DNA from: an uncultured Aquimarina sp. | GTDB taxonomy: Bacteria > Bacteroidota > Bacteroidia > Flavobacteriales > Flavobacteriaceae | Length of the DNA: 64,000 nt | NCBI GenBank assembly: GCA_947495425.1 | Contig: CANLYR010000015.1 | Coordinates: 1-64,000, forward strand | Reading direction: 5' to 3' | Position numbers and translations under genes: made by a program | The notes under the pieces: model-generated | What the model was told of the DNA's origin: nothing | Databases searched by the model: none | Seen by the model: only the letters and a program-made list of their open reading frames with translations | In this document: positions 61,830-64,000 of the stretch, one piece after another | Layout of the letters: each line of letters begins with the position of its first letter | Position numbering within the stretch: position 1 is the first letter of the stretch

Positions 61830-62894
61830 ATGCCAACAGTAGACGATAAAACACCCCTTGATAAAAGTGCAGGAGCTCACATTCTGGTTATTCGTCTTTC
61901 GGCAATGGGAGATGTAGCGATGACTGTTCCTGTATTGCGTGTCTTTAGGGCTACCTATCCAGATGTAAAGCTTACCGTATTAACACGAACGTTTTTTGAA
62001 CCTATTTTTTCTGATATTGATAATCTAGAAGTATATCATGCCGATGTGACCAAAAAGCACAAAGGTATTTTGGGGCTCACTCGATTATCAAAAGAGCTAC
62101 GCAAATTGGGTATTGATGCTGTTGCCGATTTGCATCATGTATTGCGATCTAATATTTTGAAAACATTGTTTTCAATGCACGGCATAAAGACCGTGCAGAT
62201 CAATAAAGGAAGAGCAGAAAAAAAAGCACTCACACGATCTCAAAACAAAGTGTTTGAACAGCTCAAAACCACCCATCAACGCTATGCCGATGTTTTTGAT
62301 GCATTGGGATATCCTATCGATCTGACTGCACATAAGTTTCCAAAAAAAATCCCGCTAACCTCTAAGATTCTTTCTTTAGCTCAAAATTCTACCAAAAAAT
62401 GGTTGGGGATAGCTCCTTTTGCACAATATGAAAGTAAAACTTATCCCTTAGAACTGATGGTTGAGGTCATAGCGCAGCTCGATAAAGAAAATACATTCGA
62501 AATTTTCCTCTTTGGTGGAGGAAAACGAGAACTAGATATCCTTAATAATATCAGTAGTAAATACAACAATGTAACTAATGTTGTGGGTAAACTACCTTTT
62601 GAAGACGAGCTAAAATTAATAGCGAATCTGGATGCGATGGTAGCTATGGATAGTGGCAATGCGCATCTTGCAGCAATGTATGGCTTGCCAACCATCACCT
62701 TATGGGGAGTAACACATCCTTATGCAGGTTTTATACCATTTGGGCAACCACTAGAGAACGCTATTTTGCCAAATCTGGCTAAATATGATCAAATCCCTAC
62801 ATCAATTTATGGGAATAAGTTTCCGCCGGGATATGAAAAAGTAATGCATACTATCAAACCAGAAACTGTAGTAGAGGCGGTACATAATCTTTAA
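61830..62894 (+). CDS. Glycosyltransferase family 9 (heptosyltransferase-like)
   Basis: 354 residues, GT-B fold. HILVIRLSAMGDVAMTVPVL near 17-36 is the acceptor-side signature. KWLGIAPFAQYESKTYPLEL near 190 and FEIFLFGGGKRELDIL near 223 follow, with VAMDSGNAHLAAMYGLPTIT near 268 and LWGVTHPYAGF on the donor side. These enzymes add heptose or related sugars to the lipopolysaccharide inner core. It is probably co-transcribed with the DUF4254 gene across the dispersed repeat. Confidence 0.9.
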   Translation: MPTVDDKTPLDKSAGAHILVIRLSAMGDVAMTVPVLRVFRATYPDVKLTVLTRTFFEPIFSDIDNLEVYHADVTKKHKGILGLTRLSKELRKLGIDAVADLHHVLRSNILKTLFSMHGIKTVQINKGRAEKKALTRSQNKVFEQLKTTHQRYADVFDALGYPIDLTAHKFPKKIPLTSKILSLAQNSTKKWLGIAPFAQYESKTYPLELMVEVIAQLDKENTFEIFLFGGGKRELDILNNISSKYNNVTNVVGKLPFEDELKLIANLDAMVAMDSGNAHLAAMYGLPTITLWGVTHPYAGFIPFGQPLENAILPNLAKYDQIPTSIYGNKFPPGYEKVMHTIKPETVVEAVHNL

Positions 62895-63330
62895 GAGAAA
62901 TGTCCTATAAAAGATTTCTCTCCATTTTAGACTGCTGTGTGTACATAAATAATTTAAGTTTTTTATGTTCCTTCACCTGGTAGGAGAAGGTGTTTCGCCC
63001 ATAGCGGGACAGTAGGAGTTGATATTTCAAAATGCAAGGAGTTTTCTATATAAACTACCGTTTAATCTTATAGTTTTAAAAAGCCGAAAATCATAATAAT
63101 GCGTGCATGCACCGCTTCCGGATTGACTGGTTTTTGTTCTCGCTATTTGCAATAAAGTTGTGTACACACGGTAGCCATTGAGAGAGAAGGTTAGCCTGCC
63201 TGCCGGCGAGGCAGGGATGAGGGTGTTTTTATATGAATTCCCCTCACCTTAGTCCTCTCCCCAAGGAGAGGAAACTCAAATCTTTATTGCAATATGGCTT
63301 TTTTAGAGATAAAGCAAGTTATCCTCTAAA
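62895..63330. repeat. Gene-free stretch built largely of dispersed repeats
   Basis: Contains CGCCCATAGCGGGAC (62996-63010), the inverted form of the element at 1152-1170, a GCCTGCCTGCCGGCGAGGCAGG dyad split around 63195-63216, and CCCTCACC...CCAAGGAGAGG near 63240-63270. No supportable gene is present; the 90-codon frame at 63233-63505 is a shadow of the reductase gene. Confidence 0.55.
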
Positions 63331-64000
63331 TCACACATCATCAAAATCAATCTTAATCGTTGCCGATGTAGGATGTGCCTGGCAGGCCAGAATTAATCCT
63401 TCGGCAAGCTCTCCATCGGTTAGTATGCTGTTTTTTTCCATAATGGCAGTACCGTCTGTAACCTTACAAATACAAGAGCTGCACACGCCTCCCTGGCAAG
63501 AGTAGGGCGCATCAATATCTTCTTCTAATGCCGCATCCAGAATGGTCTTCTTTTGATCCATAACAAAGTTAAATTCTTCGTCATCTACCAAAACAGTAAT
63601 GTTCGTTTTGCCCTCTAGATCTGCATCCATTTCAACCTCTTCACTGCTGCTGGTAAAGAGTTCAAAGTGTATTGTATTTTTTTCGACGCCATTTTCAGTA
63701 ATAATGTCAGTTACTGTAGTAATCATTTTTTCCGGACCGCATAGATAGAAAGCTTCGAATGTTGTATCCTTGAACTTGTTCTTTACTACATAGTTTACAG
63801 TAGACTTCTCGATTCTACCAAAGCGAGCATTATCCTCTTGGCTTCTGCTGTAGATAAATTCGATATACAAACGATCTGGATAGCGTAATTGAAGCGCTAA
63901 TAATTCTTTGTGAAATATGGTTTCTTCGAGAGTTCTGTTTCCGTAGACCAAAACAAAACGGCTATTAGATTCTTCTTCCAATACAGCTTTGATCATACTC
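63331..64000 (-). CDS. Ferredoxin-type reductase, C-terminal part (PaaE-like)
   Basis: At least 222 codons; the gene runs off the right end of the window. The visible part has the end of an NAD-binding reductase domain (SRFVLVYGNRTLEETIF, FYLCGPEKMI) and a C-terminal plant-type 2Fe-2S ferredoxin domain. Its four cysteines lie in YSCQGGVCSSCICKV and ILACQAHP. This order matches the phenylacetyl-CoA epoxidase reductase/ferredoxin-NADP reductase type, which passes electrons from NAD(P)H to an oxygenase or desaturase. The frame continues without a stop to base 64000, so the ATG at 63996 is internal. Confidence 0.88.
   Translation of the reverse strand, partial: SMIKAVLEEESNSRFVLVYGNRTLEETIFHKELLALQLRYPDRLYIEFIYSRSQEDNARFGRIEKSTVNYVVKNKFKDTTFEAFYLCGPEKMITTVTDIITENGVEKNTIHFELFTSSSEEVEMDADLEGKTNITVLVDDEEFNFVMDQKKTILDAALEEDIDAPYSCQGGVCSSCICKVTDGTAIMEKNSILTDGELAEGLILACQAHPTSATIKIDFDDV

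Noticed and set aside
63233-63505. 90-codon frame near the right end
   Set aside because: Antisense to the ferredoxin domain of the reductase and made partly of dispersed repeat.

Overview
The window comes from a low-GC member of the Bacteroidota, most likely a marine Flavobacteriaceae of the Aquimarina type. This rests on gene content and layout: a type IX secretion (T9SS) sorting domain, families typical of Flavobacteriia (DUF4837, DUF6909, DUF4254, DUF6341, DUF6427), TAnnTTTG-type promoters, and many dispersed GC-rich dyad repeats. The genus is an inference. No rRNA, tRNA, CRISPR array or origin was recognised.

Layout. 0-5.8 kb: a DoxX-like membrane gene, a tandem 160-bp duplication, a 21-bp minisatellite and a run of small orphan genes with a divergent HTH regulator and a palindromic operator. 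5.8-12.6 kb: secreted proteins, namely a T9SS cargo, a 738-aa exported protein, and small proteins including two diverged paralogues that each end in a near-identical terminator. This looks like a decaying effector/immunity-type array. 13-18.5 kb: core genes (DNA polymerase III delta' relative, pgk, LysM transglycosylase, DUF4837) with a MITE-like element between pgk and the transglycosylase.

18.6-22.6 kb: a defence island. An HTH-DUF6922 antitoxin is followed 2 bp later by the first nine codons of its AbiEii-type toxin. The toxin is cut by about 2.8 kb carrying a complete HaeIII-like restriction-modification operon (controller, C5-methyltransferase, endonuclease), and the rest of the toxin resumes at about 21,970. 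22.7-30.6 kb: tex, tatA, an M23 peptidase, a GH3-family protein, a DUF6909 protein and a Wzz-like protein.

30.8-57.1 kb: a large surface-polysaccharide locus. The dTDP-sugar genes rfbBACD lead the operon. They are followed by an unusual block (SIS, Gfo/Idh, hydroxyacid dehydrogenase, SDR, dehydroquinate-synthase-like cyclase, YhcH, cytidylyltransferase), which suggests a CMP-activated sugar or cyclitol. A second block (NDP-hexose 2,3-dehydratase, 3-ketoreductase-like, N-formyltransferase-like, WecE-type aminotransferase, WecF-type glycosyltransferase) reads as a route to a dTDP-4-formamido-2,4,6-trideoxyhexose. Flippase, polymerase/ligase genes, ugd, a UDP-glucuronate decarboxylase and the initiating phosphoglycosyltransferase complete the locus.

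57.3-64 kb: a YefM-YoeB toxin-antitoxin pair with paired palindromic operator sites, purD, DUF6341 and DUF6427 membrane proteins, a DUF4254 protein, a GT9 glycosyltransferase, and a ferredoxin-type reductase cut by the window end. The candidates most worth following are the toxin gene split by the restriction-modification module, the two unusual sugar pathways, and the secreted-protein array with orphan fragments.
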